Below, piece after piece: positions 12,601-22,416 of a stretch of DNA of 64,000 nucleotides. Source of the DNA: Lamellibrachia satsuma (taxonomy: Eukaryota > Annelida > Polychaeta > Sabellida > Siboglinidae); the NCBI GenBank assembly GCA_033239005.1, contig BSQZ01000129.1:600583-664582 (forward strand), given 5' to 3'. Under the pieces are notes generated by a model, which searched no databases, was not told the DNA's origin, and was given only the letters and a program-made list of their open reading frames with translations. The translations under genes and the position numbers were made by a program. Each line of letters starts with the position of its first letter. Position 1 is the first letter of the stretch.

Positions 12601-15600
12601 CAATGGAGACAGTAAAGTGTTTGAAGTTCTGCAGTTGAAAGAAGAGTTCCGATCCTGGTTTATTGGGGAGACAGTGCACCAAGGTATTACTGCATCCAAC
12701 TCAGCAATCTGTCTTTTGAACATTCTTAGACATTTTCAACTAGTCAACAATGCCTCTGAGCATCTTCCACATTTTCTCTTTTCATGATTTTGTTTTAAAA
12801 TGTGTTACTTTTGCATAATTATGTCAATGATACAATCTAATTTCTAAATGCATGTATATGTAATAACATTTTTATACATGGCTAATTTTGAAGTAGTCCT
12901 GCAATCTATAAGGGTTAAGTATGTAATATTGAATAATATGGAATTATTTTATTACAATAGTGCACTAACTATTACTAACTATTCTATAATGAAGTACAAT
13001 TTATATTATTTAAATATGTTCACATATAAAATCAGTGCTTTTTGTTTATTATTAAGAAGTCTTTTATTGAAACATGAGTAACATTATAAATAATGTTCTT
13101 TTGTAAAACAAATTGCTCATTATAAAGAATTACAATAAACTATTTGATTATATAATATATCTATGACATTCTCCTGGTTACAGAGGGTGGCCTGGTCGTG
13201 TCCACCCCAGTGGATGTTGTCTTCCTGTTGTTGCCGTACTTGATGAAAGGTCGCGCACAGACGGTCAGCATCGACACTTGACAACTCATTGTATTCAGGG
13301 CACTTAAGACACTTTTTTTCAAATACAGTTACTTGGCCAACAAAAGCACCACATTTTTCATGAGGCACCTAATCAATTCTTATATTTTATTCTATTTACT
13401 TTCTAAATATAAAATGATTTATGAATTAAAGTATCCAAGAGCATTTTATTTTAATGTTGAGCTGATGACGATATGACCCCCATTTTTTTTATTTTTTTAA
13501 ACAATAACACTTGTTTTCAGTATTAATTTTCATAGCTGTTCCAAAAACGTTTACCCTTCTTTTGTTTGGTGTATGAGTTAGTTACCTGCTGTAGAATATG
13601 GGACGGAACACACTAATGGAAACTAATACTGTATTTAACAAATAAATATTATCAAGAAAACTTTTTTATTTTGTTTTAAGTCAATATTTCAGAATCAATT
13701 ACACATTTGTTTATATTTTACCCACTGAAATCAGAATAGGTTTAATTATGTAGTACTAGATTTCTACAATAAAGTTTATTAAATGTTTTAATAAATTCTT
13801 ATATTTTATTCTGTTTACTTTCTAAATATAAAATGATTTATGATTTAAAGCATCCAAGAGCATTTTATTTTAATTAAGGGGATTTAGGTGGTATATAAAT
13901 TCCTATTGTTGGCTGTGAAAGGGGCCATACATATTATAAGATAGGGTACTCCACAAATAAGATAGGGTACTCCATAAATAATTCAACAAGTATTAGTATA
14001 TCGTATATACAGTTCTTGAATTGTAGGACAACAAATTCATGTTGCTGGAGCATCTTGTTCACGACGATGACTTCCCAGAATGCACCAGGCTGTGTCGCTG
14101 TGATGGAGCTTCAGAGCTCTCCTGCGTAGCTGATGTCAGAGGTGAATAATTAAAGTATAGAACACTTTTAAATATACGTACCTTTTATATATATATACAT
14201 TTTTTAGAGCAGCCGTTTTATAGTATGCTGATGTGAACATTTGTATGCACATTTATTGCTACTTATAATACACTGATGTGAACATTTGTGTACACATTTA
14301 TTGTTACTTTTTATAATATGCTGATGTGAACATTTGTGTACACATTTATTGTTACTTTTTTACATACAGTGTATATACACTTTTAAATTTTATTGCAAAT
14401 TGTTTATGGTAGTTTATATTTTGAATACATTTTCTGTGGACTACATTTTAGAATAATTGTTGTTGGTTCTTAATATAATTTTTTAGCTATGATTGCATGT
14501 GTGTAAAGTGCCTGAGAACAATCTTGATTAATCGGATGCTATATGAATACTTTTATTATCACTGTTATAAAACAATTTCATGACTGATGATTCTACAATG
14601 CAAGACACATGCTTGCAGTGAGATGTGAATGAACATATTTGTAGAAGCTGACGACGACACTTTGTACAGATTCAACAAAGACAAGACGATAAGTTGGCTT
14701 CGGTTGAAGGTCAGTGCAACATTTGATTGGTCAACATCACAGGCATTCTCGGATAGAAAACCACTGCATTATCATTGGTGGAATGTTAAATTGTGGGCCG
14801 TGCAGTATTATAATTTATAGTATAAGTAAAACTGGATTATTAGTTTATGTGGCCACAATATCTTTTATCATCAAACTACTACGACAACAAAGCTCAGATT
14901 TTACATTAATTCATCTGGAAAATTGACAAAAAAGATGCTACTTACAAGTTGTATACTTCTCACTGGCTTAATTTATTCTGTTTTTCACATGTTTTCCACC
15001 AGGTGGAGCAAGTAGCAAGCCACCTGGAGGAGAATAGAGTAAACGTCGGCACTGGGTCTCACGATGCCAGTTTCAGGAAGAGCAAGTTGGTCCAGCCATC
15101 AGACCACGGTAGGATGGAGGATTAGGAATGGTCCCCCATATAGCCACAGGACTAGGACTGATCACATGTAGACCCACAGGATTAGGACTGGTCCCATGTA
15201 GACCCACAGGATTAGGACTGGTCCCACGTGGGTCCACAGGACCAGGGCTGGTTCCATGTAGACCCACAGGACTAGGACTGGTCCAATATAGAGCCACAGG
15301 ATTACAACTAGTCCCATGTAGAGCCACAGTACTAGGACTGGTCCCACGTAGGCCCACAGGACTAGGACTGGTCCCATGTAGACCCACAGGACTAGGACTG
15401 GTCCCATGTAGACCCACAGGACTAGGACTGGTCCCATGTAGACCCACAGTACCAGGGATGGTTCCATGTAGACCCACAGGACTAGGACTGGTCCCATGTA
15501 GACCCACAGGACTAGGACTGGTCCCATGTAGACCCACAGGACTAGGACTGGTCCCACGTGGGTCCACAGGACTAGGACTGGTCCCATGTGGACCCACAGT

Positions 15601-18600
15601 ACCAGGACTGGTCCCATGTAGACCCACAGTACCAGGGCTGGTTCCATGTAGACCCACAGGACTAGGACTGGTCCCATGTAGAGCCGCAGGATTAGGACTG
15701 GTCCCATGTAGACCCACAGGACTAGGACTGGTCCCATGTAGACCCACAGGACTAGGACTGGTCCCATGTAGAGCCACAGGACTAGGACTGGTCCCATGTA
15801 GAGCCACAGTACCAGGACTGGTCCCATGTAGACCCACAGGACTAGGGCTGGTCCCATGTAGAGTCACAGGACTAGGACTGGTCCCATGTAGACCCACAGG
15901 ACTAGGACTGGTCCCATGTAGAGCCGCAGGATTACGTTTCAAAGTAGTTTTTGTAGTATGCCACACATTTCCTAATGCCAAAAATATTTCCCACAGACGA
16001 AGGAGACAGATAGTATTATACAATTAACTCAGCTGTATAAATGAGTAGCTGGCTATAGACGGGGGATATCAACGAATGAACAGTCTTTGGGCAGTAATTG
16101 TGGTGTGGCTGAATACTTCCCAGAGAAGTCGAGTTGGTAATGGAATGAACAGGTCTGCCAGGGGGTGAAGTGTAACACTTTGAATGGTGCTATGGACTGG
16201 ATACTGCGCTATGTAAGAAATTTACCATTGCAATGATGTTTCGACAACCCCTTCGACTGCTTTCTTCAGGAACTGAATTCTGGGATGACTTAATTCTTCT
16301 TCTACTCACCAGATGGTGTAGCCAAAACAGTCAATAAAATTTACGGTTGTGATTAAAATAAAATCTTTATTAAATTATTCTCTACCAACTTGAACATGTT
16401 CAGCCCAGTTACGCTACTGTTTCTGTTGTGCCAGATGACTATGTTCGCTATGCCCATGGCCTGGTGTCCGAGTATCTGCCAACGTGTCTCAGCACAGACC
16501 TGAAGGACTTCATGGAGTGAGTTTGCAGCCCCGTCTAATGGCCATCTTGTGAAACTTCATTATTTATTTAGTTATTATGTTGATCTTTCAGATTTTGTAA
16601 ATTAGTGTTTTAAAGTACAGAAGTCCCCCTCGTATAAGGTAACCCTTTTTGTAAAGGTGTGGACTTATCAAAGGAAACCCTTATTTGTTGCATGACAAGG
16701 CACCGTCTGGTGAGCAGAGCCTTATAGGGACCACTGTAATTGTTGATTTATATTTTTAGAATTGTAATTGAATAATTTGTATCTAATGAATTATGCAATT
16801 TAATTTTGTCTATGTTAATTTATTGCTTGTGTTTTATTTTGTTAAATAACTATGTATGTAAGAGTGATGATCCATAAAAATAACTATGTATGTAAGAGTG
16901 ATGATCCATAAAAATAACTATGTATGTAAGAGTGATGATCCATAAAAATAACTATGTATGTAAGAGTGATGATCCATAAAAATAACTATGTATGTAAGAG
17001 TGATGATCCATAAAAATAACTATGTATGTAAGAGTGATGATCCATAAAAATAACTATGTATGTAAGAGTGATGATCCATAAAAATAACTATGTATGTAAG
17101 AGTGATGATCCATAAAAATAACTATGTATGTAAGAGTGATGATCCATAAAAATAACTATGTATGTAAGAGTGATGATCCATAAAAATAACTATGTATGTA
17201 AGAGTGATGATCCATAAAAATAACTGTATGTAAGAGTGATGATCCATAAAAATAACTATGTATGTAAGAGTGATGATCCATAAAAATAACTATGTATGTA
17301 AGAGTGATGATCCATAAAAATAACTATGTATGTAAGAGTGATGATCCATAAAAATAACTATGTATGAAAGAGTGATGATCCATAAAAATAACTATGTATG
17401 TAAGAGTGATGATCCATAAAAATAACTATGTATGTAAGAGTGATGATCCATAAAAATAACTATGTATGTAAGAGTGATGATCCATAAAAATAACTATGTA
17501 TGTAAGAGTGATGATCCATAAAAATAACTATGTATGTAAGAGTGATGATCCATAAAAATAACTATGTATGTAAGAGTGATGATCCATAAAAATAACTATG
17601 TATGTAAGAGTGATGATCCATAAAAATAACTATGTATGTAAGAGTGATGATCCATAAAAATAACTATGTATGTAGAGTGATGATCCATAAAAAAATAGCA
17701 CGATAAACATGACATGGCCACCATCTTAAAATGAGACGTTTATTTCAGAATCAAGGATATTGTTCATGAGAAGCCGACCTTGGAAGAGCCAGTCTCAAAG
17801 GTAAACACAGTTTTAGGATATTTTGTTTCAGCTTGTCAGCTTTTTAACTTTCTTTGCGGATGTTGAATTAGTGCTGTGATATTCCCTACAAGAGTCACAT
17901 AACTAAGACGACTGTTACAGAGAGCAAGGGTGGACGGAGCGTCGCCTACCAAGCCTCTGGAGGACTATAGCAAGGGGGTCCAACAAACCCTCGGGGCTAA
18001 ACTGGTAAGTCTCCATCAGATTGGCAGGTCCTGGGGGTGGGTCCAATTACATAATTGTAATTGTTTACAGTAAAAAAATTTTATTTGTAATTGGTTCTGG
18101 TTTTGAAATTTGTCGCAATTGATTTCTTTCATTTTATTGCATAAATTACATCAATTATGAGTAATTACATCATAAACTTTCCCAGAAACCACAAAAGTGT
18201 TGTCTCATGATTTAATCTAACTGCACCAGTCTTGAATGAATGAATACGTGAAGTTTATTTTCAACACAAACAAATAAAGCAGAAAATTACAATTGAGACA
18301 GTAGTGTTAAATAATGTTAAATAATTAAAATCTTTGTTAGTCATACAAAATATAAAAATTTAGCAACACACGTGCCATATAATTATTAAATACTGAACAA
18401 ACTTCTGTATAACTGTAACTGATTTGAAGATTTTAGTAGTGCAATTGTAATTAAAATGAAAAATATTTATAACTGATTTGTATAATTGCACACAGCCGTG
18501 ATATTAGGGCTACCGGGGGTTATTTGTGCAGTGCTGTGGTCTAGTGTTTTGAATCGTATATAATTAAACACATATTTAATTATTTTAACCTTTTAATTAG

Positions 18601-18896
18601 TTGTACCACTTTTAACTTTTTTATTTTATATATATTTTGTATGTATATTTTATTTCATGCATTGAACTTTCAAGGAAACTGTATTGAAATAAATTTATTT
18701 ACTTTATCAAACAATGTTTAATACAGATTGTTAGTGTAACTCGCCCTACTTGAGAGCGACAGTGTGTATAAATCTGTGTCCTCTGCAGGGGGTCAAGATG
18801 ACCGCTGCCCAGAAGAAACTGACCAGAGTGGACAGGGCAGGCATGAAGAACATTGCAAGTTTCTTCTCGCAGAAAAACACCAAAAAGAAGGCGTGA
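3529..18896 (+). CDS. RNASEH2B: Ribonuclease H2 subunit B (10 exons visible; first exon missing)
   Basis: Exons: 3529-3600, 12576-12683, 13184-13263, 14027-14141, 14645-14709, 15003-15108, 16435-16516, 17749-17800, 17921-18004, 18789-18896; all phases join, giving 872 coding bases. RNase H2 removes ribonucleotides from DNA and RNA of RNA:DNA hybrids in the nucleus; B is a non-catalytic structural subunit. Family landmarks in order: FLFTNGDSKVFEVLQLKEEF..SWFIGETVHQ; a STPVDVVFLLLPYLMK block; LYRFNKDKTISWLRLK; DDYVRYAHGLVSEYLP; and a C-terminal KMTAAQKKLTRVDRAGMKN followed by IASFF. That end matches the human PCNA-interacting (PIP-like) motif MKSIDTFF and is followed by a lysine tail. Human B has 312 residues; about 290 are seen here, so only a short first exon is missing. 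A possible AATAAA lies at 19280. Intron 1 visible here (8,975 bp) holds the 111-bp satellite and a retrotransposon. Identification comes from remembered family sequence. Confidence 0.93.
3911..5466. repeat. 111-bp satellite array, left part (about 14 units)
   Basis: Units begin CAGTTGACACATGATACAGT and end CAGCACCCAGTCTTAT, with a period of 111 bp. Variants (GACAGACAC or GATAGACAC; GCTGTT or AGTGTT; TTAT or TGAT at the junction) occur in ordered groups. Because 111 is 37 x 3, both strands stay open over long distances; those frames are not genes. The array lies in an RNASEH2B intron. Confidence 0.95.
5467..6639 (+). mobile_element. CR1/jockey-like non-LTR retrotransposon, 5'-truncated
   Basis: The element starts in the middle of the reverse transcriptase, at KAFDKVPHQRLLLKL, and stays open for about 352 codons to a stop at 6522-6524. 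Visible RT landmarks are SGVPQGSVLGPILFLIYIND, the catalytic FADD (FADDTKVF), the thumb region EKDLGVTF and VRPHLEYCIQAW, and the usual C-terminal VINEWNRLP. The 3' end is three copies of TTGTTAAATC, as in tailed CR1/L2-like elements. Endonuclease and ORF1 are missing. It interrupts the 111-bp satellite between CAGTCT and ATCAGTTG with no clear target duplication. The intact frame suggests a fairly recent insertion. The exact clade is uncertain. Confidence 0.9.
6640..9192. repeat. 111-bp satellite array, right part (about 23 units)
   Basis: The array continues in the same register as 3911-5466 after the retrotransposon. Blocks of several units recur as groups: the pair of units with in-frame TAG variants near 4240-4460 recurs near 7183-7410 and 7741-7970. 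This shows higher-order amplification. The long frames over it, on both strands, are by-products of the unit length. Confidence 0.95.
9193..10101. other. Intron DNA with small duplications
   Basis: This stretch holds 2.7 copies of a 21-bp unit (GAGTGAGCCAGATGGTATCAA) at 9603-9660. A pair of about 44-bp repeats lies at 9757-9841, sharing AAATACCATAGTTCCAACAC. I see no exon. Confidence 0.6.
10102..10555. mobile_element. 454-bp TIR element, copy 1
   Basis: The ends are 19-bp inverted repeats (GGGGTAAGACCACAGTTGA at the left, the same with two changes at the right). The flanking 4-bp repeat TCTA lies at 10098-10101 and 10556-10559. It is the reverse complement of the equally long element at 61325-61778, which has its own flanking TATA. 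No transposase is encoded. The superfamily is not assigned; a 4-bp TNTA-like duplication is the clue. Confidence 0.8.
10944..11168. repeat. 22-bp minisatellite (about 10 units)
   Basis: The unit is close to ACATGCAGACATAGACCACT plus AC, with variants CACACATAG and TACAGACATAG. It lies in the long RNASEH2B intron and is separated from the next array by only about 20 bp. Confidence 0.9.
11188..11655. repeat. 33-bp minisatellite (about 14 units)
   Basis: The units begin GTTACGTTCACATGTTAAAC and end CAGTCCCACCCTAT. The only common variation is ACG or ATG near the start. The unit is 11 codons long, so several frames stay open; this is not evidence of coding. Confidence 0.95.
11656..12575. other. 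Intron DNA, no feature seen
   Basis: This is the end of the long RNASEH2B intron. A three-copy CCCACCTCT run lies near 12398-12422. The open stretch before 12575 is continuous with the next exon's frame but lies upstream of a good acceptor (CTGTTTCAG), so I treat it as intron. Confidence 0.5.
12576..12683 (+). CDS. RNASEH2B: RNASEH2B exon
   Basis: The acceptor is TGTTTCAG and the donor is CACCAAG|GTATTA. It encodes EQPSLFLFTNGDSKVFEVLQ and then LKEEFRSWFIGETVHQ, the part of the N-terminal domain that matches human ...GAIYLFN..LQQLFEVK...SWFINQSVQ. Confidence 0.93.
13184..13263 (+). CDS. RNASEH2B: RNASEH2B exon
   Basis: The acceptor is GGTTACAG. The donor is CAGACG|GTCAGC, chosen because it is the one that keeps phase 0 into the next exon. 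It encodes EGGLVVSTPVDVVFLLLPYL followed by MKGRAQT; STPVD..FLLL is a strong family match. Confidence 0.9.
14027..14141 (+). CDS. RNASEH2B: RNASEH2B exon
   Basis: The acceptor is GAATTGTAG and the donor is AGAG|GTGAAT. It encodes DNKFMLLEHLVHDDDFPECT and so on, matching human GKFQPLDQVVVDNVFPNC in position and spacing. Confidence 0.9.
14645..14709 (+). CDS. RNASEH2B: RNASEH2B exon
   Basis: The acceptor is TATTTGTAG and the donor is TTGAAG|GTCAGT. It encodes EADDDTLYRFNKDKTISWLR and LK, matching human YYKYSKEKTLKWLEKK. Confidence 0.92.
15003..15108 (+). CDS. RNASEH2B: RNASEH2B exon
   Basis: The acceptor is TTCCACCAG and the donor is GACCACG|GTAGGA. It encodes VEQVASHLEENRVNVGTGSH and continues to LVQPSDH. 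The first base after the donor is also the first base of a 30-bp minisatellite. Confidence 0.9.
15109..15930. repeat. 30-bp minisatellite starting at a splice donor (about 27 units)
   Basis: The unit runs GTAGACCCACAGGACTAGGA then CTGGTCCCAT. The first, most divergent unit (GTAGGATGGAGGATTAGGAA...) is the real 5' splice site of the preceding exon. The array thus starts exactly at the exon end, and each unit repeats a GTAG start. The long open frames on both strands follow from the unit length of ten codons. Confidence 0.95.
16027..16260 (+). mobile_element. SINE-like fragment (tRNA-unrelated body)
   Basis: It shares, in opposite orientation, the blocks ACTCAGCTGT, AAATGAGTA.CTGGCTA and CTGAATACTTCCCAGAGAAG with 44700-44815. 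Such conserved bodies are typical of SINEs. No tRNA-like head is visible here, so the copy is partial. The family is not named. Confidence 0.5.
16435..16516 (+). CDS. RNASEH2B: RNASEH2B exon
   Basis: The acceptor is TTGTGCCAG and the donor is ATGGA|GTGAGT. It encodes DDYVRYAHGLVSEYLPTCLS and TDLKDFME. DYIRYAHGLISDYIP is one of the best conserved human segments. Confidence 0.95.
16618..16736. mobile_element. Tigger/pogo-type MITE
   Basis: The element is 119 bp long with ends CAGAAGTCCCCCTCGTATAAG and, on the other strand, CAGTGGTCCCTATAAGG. It is flanked by TA on both sides. CAG-starting inverted repeats with a TA duplication fit the Tigger/pogo group. It lies in an RNASEH2B intron. Confidence 0.65.
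16842..17690. repeat. 34-bp minisatellite (about 25 units)
   Basis: The unit is AACTATGTATGTAAGAGTGA followed by TGATCCATAAAAAT. The units are nearly identical; one unit lacks four bases (AACTGTATG) near 17222 and one has GAAAG for GTAAG. Such homogeneity suggests recent expansion. It ends about 58 bp before the next RNASEH2B exon. Confidence 0.97.
17749..17800 (+). CDS. RNASEH2B: RNASEH2B exon
   Basis: The acceptor is TTTATTTCAG and the donor is TCAAAG|GTAAAC. The first base completes Glu, and the exon then encodes IKDIVHEKPTLEEPVSK. This part of the family is weakly conserved; phase and the neighbouring exons support it. Confidence 0.82.
17921..18004 (+). CDS. RNASEH2B: RNASEH2B exon
   Basis: The acceptor is CTGTTACAG and the donor is AAACTG|GTAAGT. 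It encodes RARVDGASPTKPLEDYSKGV and so on, comparable to human KKIKLSDEPVEAKEDY. Confidence 0.88.
18789..18896 (+). CDS. RNASEH2B: RNASEH2B last coding exon
   Basis: The acceptor is CCTCTGCAG. It encodes GVKMTAAQKKLTRVDRAGMK, NIASFF and a basic tail KNTKKKA before TGA at 18894-18896. SFF after MKNI is the PCNA-binding-like motif. Met replaces the usual Gln of the PIP box, as it does in the human protein. Confidence 0.95.
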   Translation, partial: GVKMTAAQKKLTRVDRAGMKNIASFFSQKNTKKKA

Positions 18897-21800
18897 TCTT
18901 TGACTGCCAACTACGATAGTGATCTTGGTATGTCAATTGAAGGGCCCTGGATGTGGGTTCGTGTGATGTTTGAGAAGTCTACAAGTTACAGACCTGACAT
19001 TTACTGAATACGTAGACACATTCGTATACACTGTCTGTGTTTACCCTCAACAATCAGGGGAGAAGGAATGGGTATTGCATGGAAAAATTATTGTTTTTTA
19101 ATTTCTGATTGTGATTTTGGCAGTCTTTATTTGAATGAATGAATATTTATTTTCAACAACAATAGACAAACATGATAGATGTAGCGATGTCATTCCAACA
19201 TTACTATAAAAATGTTGGAAAAGGGCAAGAAGTGCGTTACTGTTACTGCGTTACTGTTACTGTTGCTTGCCCTGTTACAAATAAATTTTCATTCATTTCA
19301 TTGTTGTATTACATAAAATTTTTTAAATTGCTGTCTGCTGTTGTCAGGGATACTAGCAATAACATTTAGTTCGGTAGGTATCTTACATGTACTATACTTT
19401 CAGAATAATTAAGTTTTAAACTAACTATATCCATATTTTATGAAATGAATGGGAATGTAATGTAATGCATGTTGATTCCTGGGTTTTACAGCCGTGATGG
19501 GCAAGTTCTAGTGTCAGACGGACATTGTAGACACTAACCATGCATACTTTTACAACCATATATGACAGGAACCACCTGTGACAACATGTTGTCCCCTCAG
19601 TAATAATAGTCATTCTAGACAAAAAAAACAGATGTCGGTTAACTAACTAAGAAATAAAATGTTTCTTTGACGTAACGTGTCATACACCGACAGAGCAGGA
19701 GTTTATTAGTGGACTAGTCCCAATAAATAACGTGTCTGCGGCACAGTGTAGAAATAGAGATGATTTGTTGTCTGTTTATCTTTATCACTTAATAATAATA
19801 ACATCTGGAAATTAACACAAATAATGTGCACAGTATTGCAGAGCTTCTTGTCGCTGACAAGACAGATTATTAGTGAAATGTCTAGAATAATTGTTCAGAC
19901 AACACGAGCAACGCTAAAAGAGAGACATTTATTGAAGGCACACAGACACCCACCCACGTTGTCCATCTGATGACACTGGGTGACACGTCATCAATCTGAT
20001 GACACTGGGTGACACGTCATCAATCTGATGACATTTATTGACACCCACGTTTCCACAAAATCACACATTGTAGTGATTCAACATAATTTTCTGCTGTTAC
20101 TTTCTGAATCACACAACAGTAAACGTCTGTTATATTTACATTTTTTTTGCAAATGAAAAAAATCCAATAATCCCCCCAAAAAAATTGGCACATGTGGGGC
20201 AAGAGTACATTTGGATTATGGCAAAAAAATTGGAAAGGTACGTTTTTTTTCCCCGTTTTTAAATTTTCGATTCACAGTGTCGGCAATGTGTGTGCAGTGC
20301 CTATATTTTTTTTTAGATAGGGATGTGGGTTGGTGGGTGGATGGGGGTCAATCCTATCCAAACTTTATTTGTTGTTATTGTTTATATTTACAAAGTCCAT
20401 CCAAAGCCCATCACAGAGAAAGAAGCTAAAGGTGTTTGTTGAAATGATTTCGCACAAACGCTCCAAGACTTCTACAAAATCACACAATATAGTAATTCAG
20501 CAGCAGAAACAAGACAGACAACACTGTGCATAGTTATGATATGATTCATGATTAACGCAGTTTTTACCTTTAAACAACAAACACAACATACAACTCACAT
20601 AAACCTCTTTAACAAAATATATTATTAACTAATTAAATTAGTATGACACTTTTTGTATTATCTGTCTGTACCATTCTCCACACAACGTAAAAATATGCTG
20701 CATACACTTCCACGATACAACAATGTTCACGCAACTCGCATAATTTCACCACCACGGCAACCACAGCCAGTAACATTTTGAATTAGTTGAATCATTACAA
20801 GATCTTTTAATCCAACAGATCTTTCAACGCTTTCAACCAAATTGCCCAAATTACATTTAAAACAAAAAGATGTCAACATTTTGCAAGTTACTGCATCCTC
20901 TCTTGCTGGGCCATTGTTTCTTTTTGGCGGGGCTGTTTAACCCCAGGCGCTAACTTTAAAACGACAAATTATCCCAGTGGTAAATTGCCCCAATAAACAT
21001 GGTAAATTTACACAGCGAAGTCTCATTAACAGACAAGTTTGACACACTACACTTCTGGTGCACCAGATTACTATCAGATCACAACAGAATATGTCCATTA
21101 CAATTACTTCCTATTACACTAATAACATAATTATTTTACAAACACCTAATTGGGCTTTTGTCATAAACAATGTAAATCAACCTAACATGTGACAAATCTA
21201 ATAATGACACCTGTCTAACGACAACGCCTTTCAAATGACGACACCTGTCTGTTTGTGTGACAGCACTGGCTAAGTTCAGTCTATCTAACAGCTGATGGCA
21301 AGACTCGAAACTGAAGTCTTGGTGCTTTAGGAAGTCCGCAATCATAAATATGGCAAAATGACTAGAGACTGAACAGACGTGGCAGAGATCACTCCACTTA
21401 CAAGTTGTCATGTGACATGCATAGGGAGCAGTCATTATTTATCTAGTGTGCACCACAGCACACTCCGGAGGGAGTAGTTGAACAGTCGTTGAAAAGACAA
21501 CGTTTACACCACTTTACATTACATCACTTTACATTACACCACTTTACAATGACATTTGTGCCTGCTGCGATTCTACTCAGAACGCTGGCTGGACACAGGC
21601 CCTTGACCCATCCCCTCACAAAGGTTACTTCCAGAAGTCCGATCTTTTTATATCGTATAATAATGTAACAAAGTATAAAATCTATTTTAACATCGACAGG
21701 TTAATATTTATAAACAGATAATGGCCAAGTTATATTTAGAAACTGGTTCATAAAAACATGCGATTGGTCAAGGTATTAGAATAGGTGGTCAAGGTATTAG

Positions 21801-22112
21801 AATAGGTGGTCAAGGTATTAGAATAGGTGGTCAAGGTATTAGAATAGGTGGTCAAGGTATTAGAATAGGTGAAGCGTTTATCTGCAAAATGCATTATATG
21901 CCAAAATCATCAGTAGTGGTGAAAGTAAAGGTATGTTGTATTACGTTGTTATACAACATGACGGTTTTCTTCTGTATCCCTTAACATTGTGAAACAGATT
22001 TATCTCGTAACTCACTAACTGGATATAACGGGCATTGCGGATAAATGCTTCAGATACAGTTTACTCTGTGTAACATGGTTTTATGATAGATTGACCTTTG
22101 GAATCGGTCCCT

Positions 22113-22161
<49 letters not shown>

Positions 22162-22253
22162 CCCCTCTCCCATACCCTCTAGCACCCGTTCAACGCGTCC
22201 CTCTCTTGCTTATAATCTATGACAATCCTTAAAACCAGATTCATCAGGTTCCA
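18897..22253. other. Region between the convergent gene ends
   Basis: This is mostly AT-rich single-copy-looking DNA. Two stretches (18228-18265 in the last RNASEH2B intron and 19128-19175) share GAATGAATGAATA...TTATTTTCAACA and look like the 3' tails of retroelements on the - strand. A possible RNASEH2B AATAAA lies at 19280. A 29-bp repeat containing CAATCTGATGACACTGGGTG lies at 19960-20040. A five-copy 21-bp repeat (AAGGTATTAGAATAGGTGGTC) lies at 21771-21870. A (TC)n run lies at 22119-22157. No exon was recognised. Confidence 0.6.
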
Positions 22254-22416
22254 TCATGTCTTTGGACCGAGGGCAGATTTATCGGAAAAGTCATAAATAT
22301 CAGCATCCATCTGACTAATGCTGCCACCTAGTGTGTTTTTCCTGCCAGAGTCTCCGGCAGACCGCGGCGTTAATTCTTCCTCATCAGTGTCAGGCTCAAA
22401 GTCATCCTCGTAGAAA
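22254..22416 (-). CDS. PPP2R3: PPP2R3 last coding exon
   Basis: The acceptor (- strand) is CTGATTGTAG. It encodes [20 protein letters not shown] and an acidic, serine-rich tail ending in SALGPKT before TGA. FEDYETDE-like wording follows [10 protein letters not shown] in the human proteins, so the position fits. The preceding intron is filled by the 48-bp array. Confidence 0.85.

Noticed and set aside
15073..16027. Proline/glycine-rich frames of about 300 codons on both strands
   Set aside because: They run over the 30-bp array in an RNASEH2B intron; no conserved start, domain or splice logic.
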